Shown piece by piece: positions 43,100 to 50,848 of a stretch of 64,000 nucleotides of DNA. How positions within the stretch are numbered: the stretch's first letter is position 1; every line of letters begins with the position of its first letter. The notes beneath the pieces are model-generated. The model was not told the origin of the DNA. It made no database searches and saw only the letters and a list, made by a program, of their open reading frames with translations. The DNA is taken from positions 558,001 to 622,000 of the forward strand of contig NZ_CP084580.1 in the NCBI RefSeq assembly GCF_021869765.1, given 5' to 3'. The translations under genes and the position numbers were made by a program. Source of the stretch: Chryseobacterium sp. MEBOG06. GTDB lineage: Bacteria > Bacteroidota > Bacteroidia > Flavobacteriales > Weeksellaceae.

Positions 43100-43294
43100 T
43101 TAAGCAAATGGGCAATTACCATCATACCATGATGGTGGTGAAGTATCTGCATCCGGTGGACACGCCAGGTGGTGGATGTTACATGGCATCCAGCTGCCCA
43201 GACACCAGGAACCACAACAGTTGTTGCCAGGAATTACTACTCCTCCTTTGACAAAAGTCAGATCTTTTCTTGAAAGTTTTTTTAGATTTTTCAT
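43100..43294 (-). CDS. Bacteriocin-like peptide precursor, six cysteines
   Basis: A 64-residue precursor. The leader MKNLKKLSRKDLTFVKGG ends in a double-glycine at 17-18, the cut site expected for the C39 peptidase encoded just upstream. The 46-residue core contains Cys 26, 27, 31, 38, 45 and 61, several Trp and Pro residues, and two His (NIHHLAC). Six cysteines could form three disulfides; a VKOR-thioredoxin protein in the same unit could make them. The leader type is typical of Chryseobacterium 'bacteriocin-like' peptides. Activity and target are unknown. Weak similarity among family members means that calling it a bacteriocin is inference. Confidence 0.85.
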   Translation of the reverse strand: MKNLKKLSRKDLTFVKGGVVIPGNNCCGSWCLGSWMPCNIHHLACPPDADTSPPSWYDGNCPFA

Positions 43295-43358
43295 AATATT
43301 TAGTTTTTAATTTCCTACTCTGTAAGCTTTTCGGATTCCGCTGTATTGATGATTTGGA

Positions 43359-45551
43359 TTAGCTTCCCAATTCAAGTTGATTTCTTACAAGTCTGTAATA
43401 TTCTCCCCGTAAATCTACAAGTTCTGCGTGGCTGCCTTCTTCTACTACTTTTCCCTTATCCAGCACAATGATTTTATCAGCATGTCTTACAGTGGATAGT
43501 CGGTGTGCTATGACTACCGCTGTTTTCCCTTTAAAGAACTGCTCAAGGTTTTCCATGATTACCTTTTCATTGTTGGCATCCAGAGCAGATGTAGCTTCAT
43601 CAAATAGGATGTACTCTGGAGATTTGTATACAGCTCTTGCTATGAACAATCTTTGTTTCTGACCTCCACTTACCCCTACTCCTTCATTTCCGATCTTGGT
43701 ATTGTAGCTTAATGGAAGACTTTCTATAAATTCTTTGATATTGGCAATTTCTACAGCCCGTCTCAACTTTTGTTTGTCAATATGATCTTGCCCTACAGCA
43801 ATATTATTAGCGATGGTGTCATTGAATACATAACCTTCCTGCATTACCACTCCACATTGATCTCTCCAAAACCTTGGAGAAACATTTCTGAGATTGGTAT
43901 TTCCGATTTTAATTTCTCCCTGATCAGGCTCATAAAATTTCATCAGAAGCTTTAATAAGGTTGTCTTTCCACTTCCGCTGGCTCCTACAATAGCTGTGGT
44001 CTGCTGATAAGGGATGGAAAGGCTAAGGTTTTCAAAAACAGGAACATCAGATCCAATATACCGGAAAGACATATTGCTGATTTCAATGTCTTTCTGAGGA
44101 ACGTCTGTAGCATATTGTTCATTTTTATCCTCTTCATCATCTTTATCATGAATCTCACCCAATCTTTCAAGGGAAATTTTAGCATCCTGAGTTTGTTTAA
44201 TAAAATCGATAAGCTGTAATAAAGGACTGTTCAGCTGTCCAATGATGTACTGTACCGAAAGCATCATCCCTAAAGTAAGGTTTCCGCTTAAAACAAGTTT
44301 AGCAGAAAGGAAACTGACCAAAATATCTTTCATTTGATTAATGAAGTTTCCTCCCACAGACTGCCATTGTTCCAACGAAAGAGATTTTATTCTGATTTTA
44401 AAAAGTTTTACCTGTAGAAACTCCCAGTCCCAACGCTTGTGCTTTTCAGCATTATGCATCTTGATTTCCTGCATTCCATTGATCAGTTCTATGACTTTAC
44501 TTTGTTCCTGCGATACCTGAGAGAATCTTTTATAATCAAGCTCTTTTCTTTTTTTCAGGAAAAAAGTGATCCAGCCAATATAAGATACAGCACCTACCAG
44601 ATATACAACGAAAAGTCTGTAATCGTAAAGTAGTAGAACAATACTGAAAATAATAAGATTGACCAATGAGAACAGGGTGTTCAGTGAAGAACTTGTAAGT
44701 AACTGTTCTATTCTGTGGTGGTCATTAATTCTCTGCATAATATCCCCTGTCATTCTCGTATCGAAGAAGCTTATTGGAAGCCTCATCAGTTTGATAAAGA
44801 AATCGGAAATGATGGAGATATTTATTCTGGCCGAAAGGTGGAGCAGGATCCAGCTTCGGATGGTTTCTATTCCCATTCTTCCGAGGAAAAGCATCACCTG
44901 CGCAAGCAAAACCAAATAGATAAAGTTAATATCCTGATTCTGAATACCTACGTCTACAATACTTTGGGTAAGGAAGGGGAAAATAAGTGAAAGTAAACTT
45001 CCTGCCAATAATCCCACAGCAAGCTGAATAACAAGTGACTTGTATTTAAACAGATACTTGGAGAGAAAAGAAAAGCTGGCTTTACTTTCTTCACCATCGA
45101 ATTCAGTCTGGAAGAAAGAAGGAGTTGTTTCCAGGATAAGGACAATTCCTTCTTCTGTATTTTCATTGGCATTTTCACCGATCCAGAATTTGATGAATTC
45201 TTCCCGGGTATAGGTAATAAGGCCATAACTGGGATCCGATATATATACTTTATTATTTTTATCAATTTTATAAACTACTACAAAATGGTTTTTGTTCCAA
45301 TGGGCAATACATGGAAACGGAACTTCTTCTGTGAGCGTATTAAAGTCGATTTGGACTCCCAATGAACGGAATCCGAGATTTTCTGCAGCATCACTCAATC
45401 CAAGGAGGCTGCTGCCTTCACGTGTTGTCTCAGAAAGGTTACGGATTTGCTGAAGCGAAATGCTTTTTCCGTAATGCTTGCTTACGATCCTAAGACAGGT
45501 AGGTCCACAGTCTTTTGTGTCTGGTTGCTTATAAAAAGGAAATTTTTTCAA
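43359..45551 (-). CDS. C39-peptidase ABC exporter for GG-leader peptides
   Basis: A 730-residue transporter that cuts leaders after double glycine and exports the core. The N-terminal C39 domain has the catalytic C15 (DTKDCGPTCL), H89 (AHWNKNHFVVV) and D106 (ISDPSYG). Six transmembrane segments lie between about 165 and 460. The ATPase has Walker A (VGASGSGKTTLL), signature (GVSGGQKQR), Walker B (EYILFDEATSALDA) and the H-loop (VVIAHRLSTVRHAD). It is flanked by a vestigial leader peptide on one side and an intact six-Cys precursor on the other, and probably also serves the grasp-with-spasm precursor. Confidence 0.95.
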   Translation of the reverse strand: MKKFPFYKQPDTKDCGPTCLRIVSKHYGKSISLQQIRNLSETTREGSSLLGLSDAAENLGFRSLGVQIDFNTLTEEVPFPCIAHWNKNHFVVVYKIDKNNKVYISDPSYGLITYTREEFIKFWIGENANENTEEGIVLILETTPSFFQTEFDGEESKASFSFLSKYLFKYKSLVIQLAVGLLAGSLLSLIFPFLTQSIVDVGIQNQDINFIYLVLLAQVMLFLGRMGIETIRSWILLHLSARINISIISDFFIKLMRLPISFFDTRMTGDIMQRINDHHRIEQLLTSSSLNTLFSLVNLIIFSIVLLLYDYRLFVVYLVGAVSYIGWITFFLKKRKELDYKRFSQVSQEQSKVIELINGMQEIKMHNAEKHKRWDWEFLQVKLFKIRIKSLSLEQWQSVGGNFINQMKDILVSFLSAKLVLSGNLTLGMMLSVQYIIGQLNSPLLQLIDFIKQTQDAKISLERLGEIHDKDDEEDKNEQYATDVPQKDIEISNMSFRYIGSDVPVFENLSLSIPYQQTTAIVGASGSGKTTLLKLLMKFYEPDQGEIKIGNTNLRNVSPRFWRDQCGVVMQEGYVFNDTIANNIAVGQDHIDKQKLRRAVEIANIKEFIESLPLSYNTKIGNEGVGVSGGQKQRLFIARAVYKSPEYILFDEATSALDANNEKVIMENLEQFFKGKTAVVIAHRLSTVRHADKIIVLDKGKVVEEGSHAELVDLRGEYYRLVRNQLELGS

Positions 45552-45567
45552 AATTAATGCTCATTAT

Positions 45568-45596
45568 AAAATGTCGCCAACGGATGACGACATTTT
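45568..45596 (-). promoter_or_regulatory. Hairpin between the dead leader peptide and the exporter gene
   Basis: AAAATGTCG at 45568-45576 pairs with CGACATTTT at 45588-45596 with an 11-base loop. It lies 16 bases upstream of the exporter start, where the end of the old precursor gene would have been. It fits the pattern of a hairpin after every GG-leader gene of this arm. Confidence 0.5.
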
Positions 45597-45714
45597 TAAT
45601 TTTAATTCAATATTCTAACTCAATGAAATGGAAAGCCGATAGCTCCATTTTTTGCAAGCGTTGATTCTTTGTCTTCATATAGATCTTAACAGCTTGCTTC
45701 ACTCGTAATTTTAT

Positions 45715-45783
45715 CTATTGTTGGGTAATCTGGTGTTTCAATATTTTAAAATTCTTTCTGGTGAATTTCTTTAGATTTTTCAT
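45715..45783 (-). pseudogene. Vestigial GG-leader precursor peptide
   Basis: On the minus strand an ATG at 45783 opens MKNLKKFTRKNFKIL, nearly the same leader as that of the 43100-43294 peptide. It then runs into KHQITQQ and a stop at 45715, without double glycine or core. The remaining ~110 bases before the exporter hairpin contain no cysteine-rich frame in continuity. It is a precursor gene that has lost its core, presumably by frameshift or deletion. It shows that the exporter once handled more than one such peptide. Confidence 0.65.
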
Positions 45784-45843
45784 AATAACTGGTTTTTGTT
45801 TTTCCTAAGATAGTGAAATTTTTAAACGAGTGAGATTTAATTG

Positions 45844-47358
45844 TTAAAGGTCTTCATCATCTATTAGTTCATCTATAAAGAAGAGAAGATCTTCACGGTC
45901 ATATTTATCCGGAAACTGATATCCATTGATAATAAAGATGGGAGTAAAGCTTAATCCCGCATTACTGTTTTCTCTTGACATTTCAACGAGTGGATTCAGG
46001 TTTTCTGACGTTGCAGCCCCTCCGGAGAGCGTATTGATCTTACCTTCGTCTTTTGTTTCAAACCATGTCTCTACAGCATTAAGAAAATCTTTTTCATGTT
46101 TATGATGATAGATATGTGTAAGGTCAGAAATAAGCTGAGTATATTTCTCGTTGGCTCTTTCCTGAGTATAGTTGAATCTCATTTGCAGAGAGATTTCATT
46201 AGGATATTTCTCTAATAAGCCTTCAGCCAGTTTATGAGCATCTTTACAAAAGCCACAGTAAGGATTAGAAACAATAGCAATGCGAAGTTTTGAATCTTTC
46301 TTTCCTACTGAAAAAGTATGGGTATCCTGGAATTCTATCTTCTCATTTTGTTGAAGCTGATCTTTGAAAAGCTCATAGTTTCTTTTAAATCTTAGGTTTT
46401 TGGCATTAGACTTCTGAAGGGTTTCCTTCTCCTCAAGAATTGTATTGAAATAAATGACAGCCGAGAAGACAAGAGCCCAAAGGATAATTGTCAGTAAAAG
46501 AGCTCCAACTCCAAAAGAAAGGTTTTGAAAAAATAGAATACTTAAGATCAGTTGTCCGGCAAGGATCGAAATAATTAAAAGACAAACTCTACAAAATGTT
46601 TTTTCTACAAAAGCCTGAATATATACTGAGTACCCGATTGCAATCACTGAAACAAAAGTAAAGCCCTTTACGAGATACGCTGTTGCTGGTAAAAACAGTC
46701 CTAATATGGCAAGTCCCACAAAGTAAATCAGGGAAAAATCAGAAAACTTTAATCCCAAAATACTGGTTTTATCTTGCTTAATAATTTTATCACAGGAATT
46801 GACTGTTTGTGCAGTACCAGGGGCTCCACCACCACATATACTTCCAATTACAGTAGAAGTATTTCCGAACTTCTGGTTGTAAATCTCCAGTGAAATGTAT
46901 ACGCCAGCCAGTGAAAGAAGGTTAAAAACAGCTTCATATATAGTTTGGCTTAAAAAAGAATAGGCCAGAATAACAGCAAAAACACAGTACAGGACAGGTT
47001 TAAAATTGAAAGCAAGTTTACTTTCTGCCTTTTCTGCCTTTTCAAATAGAAGTACAAAATCTGTGGACTTATTATAGAGCTCTTCTTTTTCAAAGTTTTT
47101 TGCTTTTTCTGAATATACTGAGTAGCCGCTTCCTGATTTTTTTACCAGAGAAAAAGAGTTTTCAACAATGGCAATAAATTCCTCCGGCAGCTCATCCCAA
47201 TATTCTTTATCAAGCTCGTAGGCATCATTTTTTACCCCCATAAAATTCAAAGTATCACTAAAAGCGAGTGCTGACGGGTAATTAGGATGAGAGTTAAACT
47301 GAAAAATGAACTCCTGTTTATCAAGTTTGAGATAGTTAATTAGTTTGTCAAAAATCAT
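45844..47358 (-). CDS. C39-like / vitamin K epoxide reductase / thioredoxin fusion
   Basis: A 504-residue membrane oxidoreductase. The N-terminal ~100 residues (FNSHPNYPSALAFSDTLNFM, then LPEEFIAIV) resemble a C39 peptidase fold but lack its cysteine, so they probably bind leaders or peptides without cutting. Residues 120-305 are a VKOR domain with about five helices, C175/C189 and the redox pair CRVC at 256-259. The C-terminus is a DsbA-like thioredoxin domain with PYCGFC (C368, C371). Such fusions oxidise cysteines in the periplasm using quinone. In this locus the six-Cys peptide is the obvious client. Confidence 0.9.
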   Translation of the reverse strand: MIFDKLINYLKLDKQEFIFQFNSHPNYPSALAFSDTLNFMGVKNDAYELDKEYWDELPEEFIAIVENSFSLVKKSGSGYSVYSEKAKNFEKEELYNKSTDFVLLFEKAEKAESKLAFNFKPVLYCVFAVILAYSFLSQTIYEAVFNLLSLAGVYISLEIYNQKFGNTSTVIGSICGGGAPGTAQTVNSCDKIIKQDKTSILGLKFSDFSLIYFVGLAILGLFLPATAYLVKGFTFVSVIAIGYSVYIQAFVEKTFCRVCLLIISILAGQLILSILFFQNLSFGVGALLLTIILWALVFSAVIYFNTILEEKETLQKSNAKNLRFKRNYELFKDQLQQNEKIEFQDTHTFSVGKKDSKLRIAIVSNPYCGFCKDAHKLAEGLLEKYPNEISLQMRFNYTQERANEKYTQLISDLTHIYHHKHEKDFLNAVETWFETKDEGKINTLSGGAATSENLNPLVEMSRENSNAGLSFTPIFIINGYQFPDKYDREDLLFFIDELIDDEDL

Positions 47359-47372
47359 GTTAATATTTTTAT

Positions 47373-47405
47373 CTAAAATACACAGATGTTTTAAATATAC
47401 AAAAA
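47373..47405 (-). promoter_or_regulatory. Candidate promoter for the VKOR-exporter unit
   Basis: On the minus strand TTTTTG (47405-47400) is followed after 19 bases by TATTTTAG (47380-47373), one base off TAnnTTTG. It would start transcription about 10 bases before the VKOR gene. It suggests that the maturation genes and the export genes are at least partly separate transcripts. Confidence 0.4.
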
Positions 47406-47468
47406 TTTTTTTCTTTTATTAGTGAGATATATACACGTATTGATGAATTCGGTTTGACTTTCAGTATT

Positions 47469-48569
47469 TTATTTTTTAGTGGTGGGTTTGAAAGATGAAT
47501 TTTTTATATTATAATATTTTATAGCTTTGTGCTTCAAAGGATTTTTAGCCCAATCCTCCCATTTTGTAGTGTATGGATTGTAGCCACATTTTAAAGGTTT
47601 AGAAATATCAAGCCTATTTTTATCAGTATGCGTTCTTTCTGTATAAGCTCTGCAGTCAGTACATACGTATCTAAACTCACAGTCCTTACAAATTTCTATA
47701 CCATCTTTAGTTAGATTCCAGTATCTTTTGAAATCAGGCTTTGCAAGAGCATCCTCAAGGCTGGAGTTGTTAATGTTTCCATAACTTTCAGGCATTAATG
47801 GGCAGTTCTTTATATTACCATTGATATCAATTCCTATTTTCTTGTGTAGGCAGGAATTATGATTAAGAGCTTCAAGTACTTTGGGAAGATTGGTATTGAA
47901 ATGCTTTATATCTACTTTTCCACAAGAGAATATTTTGAGGTTTTCAGGGCTAAAGTGGATGATAAATCTAAAATTTTTTCTAGTCTTAAAAGGAACATTA
48001 TTGCAACTATAAAAAGTCAGGTTAGATATTCTTGATGTATTGTTTTCCAGATTTTCTACAAATGCTAAATTAATATCAGAATGAAATGGAGAATATATTT
48101 CTATATTTTCTAATGGGGTATGGCTAAATAATTGGTCAATCTTCAAAAAATCCTCCAATGGAAAATTTATTTGAGAATAAATGATCAAATATCTTATTTC
48201 TAAACTTTCTATTGAAGCTTGTATTTTGTAGAGAATATCTATATTTCCAAGTTCTATAAACAAATCTGAAATTTTATTATAATCATGATATTCAAAAGAT
48301 AATGAGGGAAAATTATGATTCCAGTCGTTTTCTGTAATAAAACCATATTCATTCTCCAACAAAAAATCTATATACTCCCAGAGTACTTTTTGAGATTCTT
48401 GATCATAGTTTTGAAGAATGTTTTCAATAGAATTAATTTTCAATTCTTCAATGATTTCATAAAGTTCTAGGTGGTATAATTCTGATATATTTCTTTGAAG
48501 ATCGGAAATCAATATTCTGGAGATCCCTTTTGTAATTAAAATATTACTGAACAGATTAAAGTACCTCAT
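47469..48569 (-). CDS. gwsS: Grasp-with-spasm system SPASM-domain peptide maturase
   Basis: A 366-residue protein with a C-terminal SPASM domain: C240 and C256 bracket LHKKIGIDINGNIKN, then C294, C297, C303, C306 and C328 (EICKDCEFRYVCTDCRAY, KCGYNPYT). There is no CxxxCxxC radical-SAM motif anywhere, so it is not a classical radical enzyme. This is the known character of the SPASM partner in the grasp-with-spasm peptide systems of Bacteroidota. It may bind Fe-S clusters and the precursor. It works with the ATP-grasp ligase encoded upstream; the chemistry of the pair is not established to my knowledge. The start overlaps the end of a small ORF by 4 bases. Confidence 0.9.
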   Translation of the reverse strand: MRYFNLFSNILITKGISRILISDLQRNISELYHLELYEIIEELKINSIENILQNYDQESQKVLWEYIDFLLENEYGFITENDWNHNFPSLSFEYHDYNKISDLFIELGNIDILYKIQASIESLEIRYLIIYSQINFPLEDFLKIDQLFSHTPLENIEIYSPFHSDINLAFVENLENNTSRISNLTFYSCNNVPFKTRKNFRFIIHFSPENLKIFSCGKVDIKHFNTNLPKVLEALNHNSCLHKKIGIDINGNIKNCPLMPESYGNINNSSLEDALAKPDFKRYWNLTKDGIEICKDCEFRYVCTDCRAYTERTHTDKNRLDISKPLKCGYNPYTTKWEDWAKNPLKHKAIKYYNIKNSSFKPTTKK

Positions 48570-48748
48570 AATAATCTTATCAATTGTTTATAAGGTTGTT
48601 CTTTTGTAAGGAAGCTTGTTTGATATGCGTCGCATGTTATAAAATAAACTACCTTGGAACGTTTTTTTGTTTTTTTTACCACTTCAGCGTATTTGAAAGT
48701 AATAGGTAATCTGTGTATTTCTTTAAAATTTTCTTTTGTGTTTTTCAT
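48566..48748 (-). CDS. Small protein between gwsG and gwsS
   Basis: From the ATG at 48748 the product has 60 residues (MKNTKENFKEIHRLPITFKY, then AEVVKKTKKRSKVVYFITCD, one Cys, strongly basic). An earlier in-frame ATG at 48814 lies inside the end of gwsG and would give 82 residues. AAGAAATAAG upstream of 48748 may be the ribosome site. It overlaps the gwsS start by 4 bases, a sign of coupling, and has no GG motif. I do not recognise it. It could be a leader-binding or regulatory partner of the maturases, which is inference from position. Confidence 0.55.
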   Translation of the reverse strand: MKNTKENFKEIHRLPITFKYAEVVKKTKKRSKVVYFITCDAYQTSFLTKEQPYKQLIRLL

Positions 48749-48797
48749 ATTAAGCTTATTTCTTATTATCAATTTATGATCATTCTGAGTAAAGTGC

Positions 48798-49697
48798 TTA
48801 TAAATAGTCTGCAATTTCTTTTTCCAGCGAATAATTACAAACTAATGAAATTCCCAAAAATTGTCCAATCGGGTTAATTTCTAAGAAGTAATATTCGTTT
48901 CCTTTCTTAATAAAATCAATAGAGCCACAGTTTAAATTTAAAGATTGCATTAGTAAATGTATCTTTTCATCAATATCCTTTGGAAGGTTGTAACGAACGT
49001 TTCTATTAGGCCTTTTATTATTATATTTTCTGAAATCAAGTTTTGTTTGTTCATCATTTTGTGAGATTATGGCAATAGACCATATCTTCCCATTAAGATA
49101 AAAACTTCGAATTTCATAGTCTTTTTCTATTTTTTCCTGAAAGAAGGAAATGAAAAATTGAGAATCTTCTTTTTTCTTAATAGCTGCAGTGTACATTAAT
49201 AATTGTGAGCTTTCAAAAGATTCAACACCTGCAGTTCCTGTAATAGATTTTGTAATAGTTTTTCCAATTACTACATCATCCGTATTTTCTGCCAGAAAAT
49301 AAATAGGTACACTTAATCCTTGTTCTTTTGCTTTTTCTAAAACTAAAAGCTTATTGATATTGCGATTACTTTGTGTGTTAATATGCTTTTTAGATTCCAA
49401 TGTTTTGATCACATAGTCTTCTAACCAATTCTGATGCTCATGCATATATAAATCTATAGAGGAATTGCGATAATGTAACCTTTTAAACTTTAATCCTCCT
49501 CTTCTGTACCAAATACTGCTTATATCATCAATGAAAAAACTATTTCTATAACTTTCAATACAAATACGTTTATCCTTTATCTTAATTTCAAAAAGCTCGT
49601 CTTCGTGTATGCGAATGAATTTTTTTTTCATTGCTGAAAGCCATTTAATAACTTCATCGGTCGTAGTTTCTCTATTCCTTGATAAGATTAGTATCAT
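48798..49697 (-). CDS. gwsG: Grasp-with-spasm system ATP-grasp peptide maturase
   Basis: A 299-residue ATP-grasp ligase of the microviridin/graspetide type, which activates Asp/Glu side chains of a precursor and joins them to Ser, Thr or Lys to form esters or amides. Visible: N-terminal RNRETTTDEVIKWLSAMKKK, a conserved SIWYRRGGLKFKR at 61-73, the nucleotide region NRNINKLLVLEKAKEQGL and IGKTITKSITGTAG, and the metal-binding end NCGSIDFIKKGNEYYFLEIN (E273, N275) followed by PIGQF. The gene overlaps the lipoprotein gene before it by 26 bases. Its substrate is presumably the precursor at 50624-50848. Confidence 0.9.
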   Translation of the reverse strand: MILILSRNRETTTDEVIKWLSAMKKKFIRIHEDELFEIKIKDKRICIESYRNSFFIDDISSIWYRRGGLKFKRLHYRNSSIDLYMHEHQNWLEDYVIKTLESKKHINTQSNRNINKLLVLEKAKEQGLSVPIYFLAENTDDVVIGKTITKSITGTAGVESFESSQLLMYTAAIKKKEDSQFFISFFQEKIEKDYEIRSFYLNGKIWSIAIISQNDEQTKLDFRKYNNKRPNRNVRYNLPKDIDEKIHLLMQSLNLNCGSIDFIKKGNEYYFLEINPIGQFLGISLVCNYSLEKEIADYL

Positions 49698-50562
49698 TTA
49701 CCTTTATTTTTTTCAAAAAATCTTTTGTGATAATAGTTGTATGTTTCAGAGTTGGAAGGCCTAGGCTTTTTCTCTGTTTATCTATAGTAGATGAATCTAT
49801 CTTTTTCAAGAAACTTCTCCCCATGCCATAATACGTGCCTTGGCCTGGTATAAAGTTATGTGCATCTACCATCATTGAATAATCAAGAGGAGGGCAATCT
49901 CCAGACTTTACATATTCTAATATTTTAGTTTGTAAATATGGATAAAGAGCTTTTGATTCAGCCATATGACTAACCAGTGTAAGCATAGGGCCACTTCCTA
50001 TTTTATCTTTTGAAGGAAAACCAAAGTTTTCAAAGGTCCATTTAAAAAGACGGGCATTTTTTTCGACATTTTTTCTTGTCAATGCAGTATCAAATGGCCT
50101 TCCTTGCTGATCTCTTTTAAATGCCACTTGAAAAGAATCAATTAATTGCTTATTCAGTTTACTTTTCCAATCCTTTATTTTTTGTTGTACTGCAATACTG
50201 TCTATTCCATACTTTTTAAAAAGTGGAACATACTCTTGATATTGCTGATCATAAGGCGCTACTAGAGAAATTAAGTGATATAAACTTTTCTTGCCTCCAA
50301 AATCCTCATGGTATTGATCTGCGAGTATAATATAAGTTGCATATTCTTCAATACGTTCTTGGTTTTTTGGGGAGTATTCTTTGAAAAGCTCTTTATATTT
50401 TTCTACAGCTAATTTTGAATTTCCTGCTAATCTATATATACTGTCAATGTTATTAACTTTTTGATAATAAGAAATATAATTAGCTTTCTTCTTTCTGCAG
50501 CTAGCTAAAGAAAACAAGCATAAAATCATTAAGAATACTAATTGTAAAAATTGACGATTCAT
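49672..50562 (-). CDS. Lipoprotein associated with the grasp-with-spasm cluster
   Basis: A 296-residue lipoprotein (QLVFLMILCLFSLASCRKK, lipid Cys near 22). The second half (ENFGFPSKDKIGSGPMLTLV, SHMAESKALYPYLQTKIL, then PPLDYSMMVDAHNFIPGQGT) has the spacing of DUF6624 proteins such as the one at 9081-9770, with key positions changed (GQGTYYG in place of IYGTQ). It overlaps gwsG by 26 bases, which means tight coupling to the maturase. As an exported lipoprotein it could be an immunity or sensor component, but this is inference. Confidence 0.75.
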   Translation of the reverse strand: MNRQFLQLVFLMILCLFSLASCRKKKANYISYYQKVNNIDSIYRLAGNSKLAVEKYKELFKEYSPKNQERIEEYATYIILADQYHEDFGGKKSLYHLISLVAPYDQQYQEYVPLFKKYGIDSIAVQQKIKDWKSKLNKQLIDSFQVAFKRDQQGRPFDTALTRKNVEKNARLFKWTFENFGFPSKDKIGSGPMLTLVSHMAESKALYPYLQTKILEYVKSGDCPPLDYSMMVDAHNFIPGQGTYYGMGRSFLKKIDSSTIDKQRKSLGLPTLKHTTIITKDFLKKIKVNDTNLIKE

Positions 50563-50590
50563 AAAGGTATTTTTATTTTAAAATAATATA

Positions 50591-50613
50591 GAGGAGGAAT
50601 AATATTCCTCCTC
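50591..50613 (-). promoter_or_regulatory. Strong hairpin directly after the grasp-with-spasm precursor gene
   Basis: GAGGAGGAAT at 50591-50600 and ATTCCTCCTC at 50604-50613 form a perfect 10-bp stem with a 3-base loop. On the minus strand it is followed by TATATTATTTT, so it can act as a partial terminator. It would make precursor mRNA more abundant than the maturase mRNA downstream. Confidence 0.7.
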
Positions 50614-50623
50614 GACTTTATAG

Positions 50624-50848
50624 TTAATAAGAGTCTGTTGGTTTTGCAGGGCCAGTACATAACCATGCTCTTCCTTTATAATCACCAGTTCCATTTGGCC
50701 CTGAGTAGTAATCCGTTTCTCCACAGCCCTCAGAGTTTACAAGATTAGATTTAATAGAATAACCTCCGTTTAGAGATTTTAATTCTTCTCTGTTAAGTTT
50801 TTTATTTTCGGAAGAAAAGTTTTTCTTCATACCTGATAATTTTTTCAT
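50624..50848 (-). CDS. Grasp-with-spasm precursor peptide with GG leader
   Basis: A 74-residue precursor. The leader (FSSENKKLNREELKSLNGG, GG at 28-29) is of the natural-product/bacteriocin type recognised by C39 peptidases. The core of 45 residues is rich in Ser, Thr, Lys, Asp and Glu (NLVNSEGCGETDYYSGPNGT, then GDYKGRAWLCTGPAKPTDSY) and contains C42 and C64. Its acidic and hydroxyl side chains suit ATP-grasp crosslinking, and its two Cys could form one disulfide. First gene of the minus-strand unit, opposite the regulator gene. M7 is an alternative start. Confidence 0.85.
   Translation of the reverse strand: MKKLSGMKKNFSSENKKLNREELKSLNGGYSIKSNLVNSEGCGETDYYSGPNGTGDYKGRAWLCTGPAKPTDSY

Noticed and set aside
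43468..44990. Several short plus-strand frames across the C39 ABC exporter gene
   Set aside because: All are antisense to well-conserved exporter motifs and have no start signals or recognisable content.
47469..48569. gwsS as a radical-SAM enzyme
   Set aside because: No CxxxCxxC motif in the N-terminal 240 residues; only the SPASM cysteines are present.
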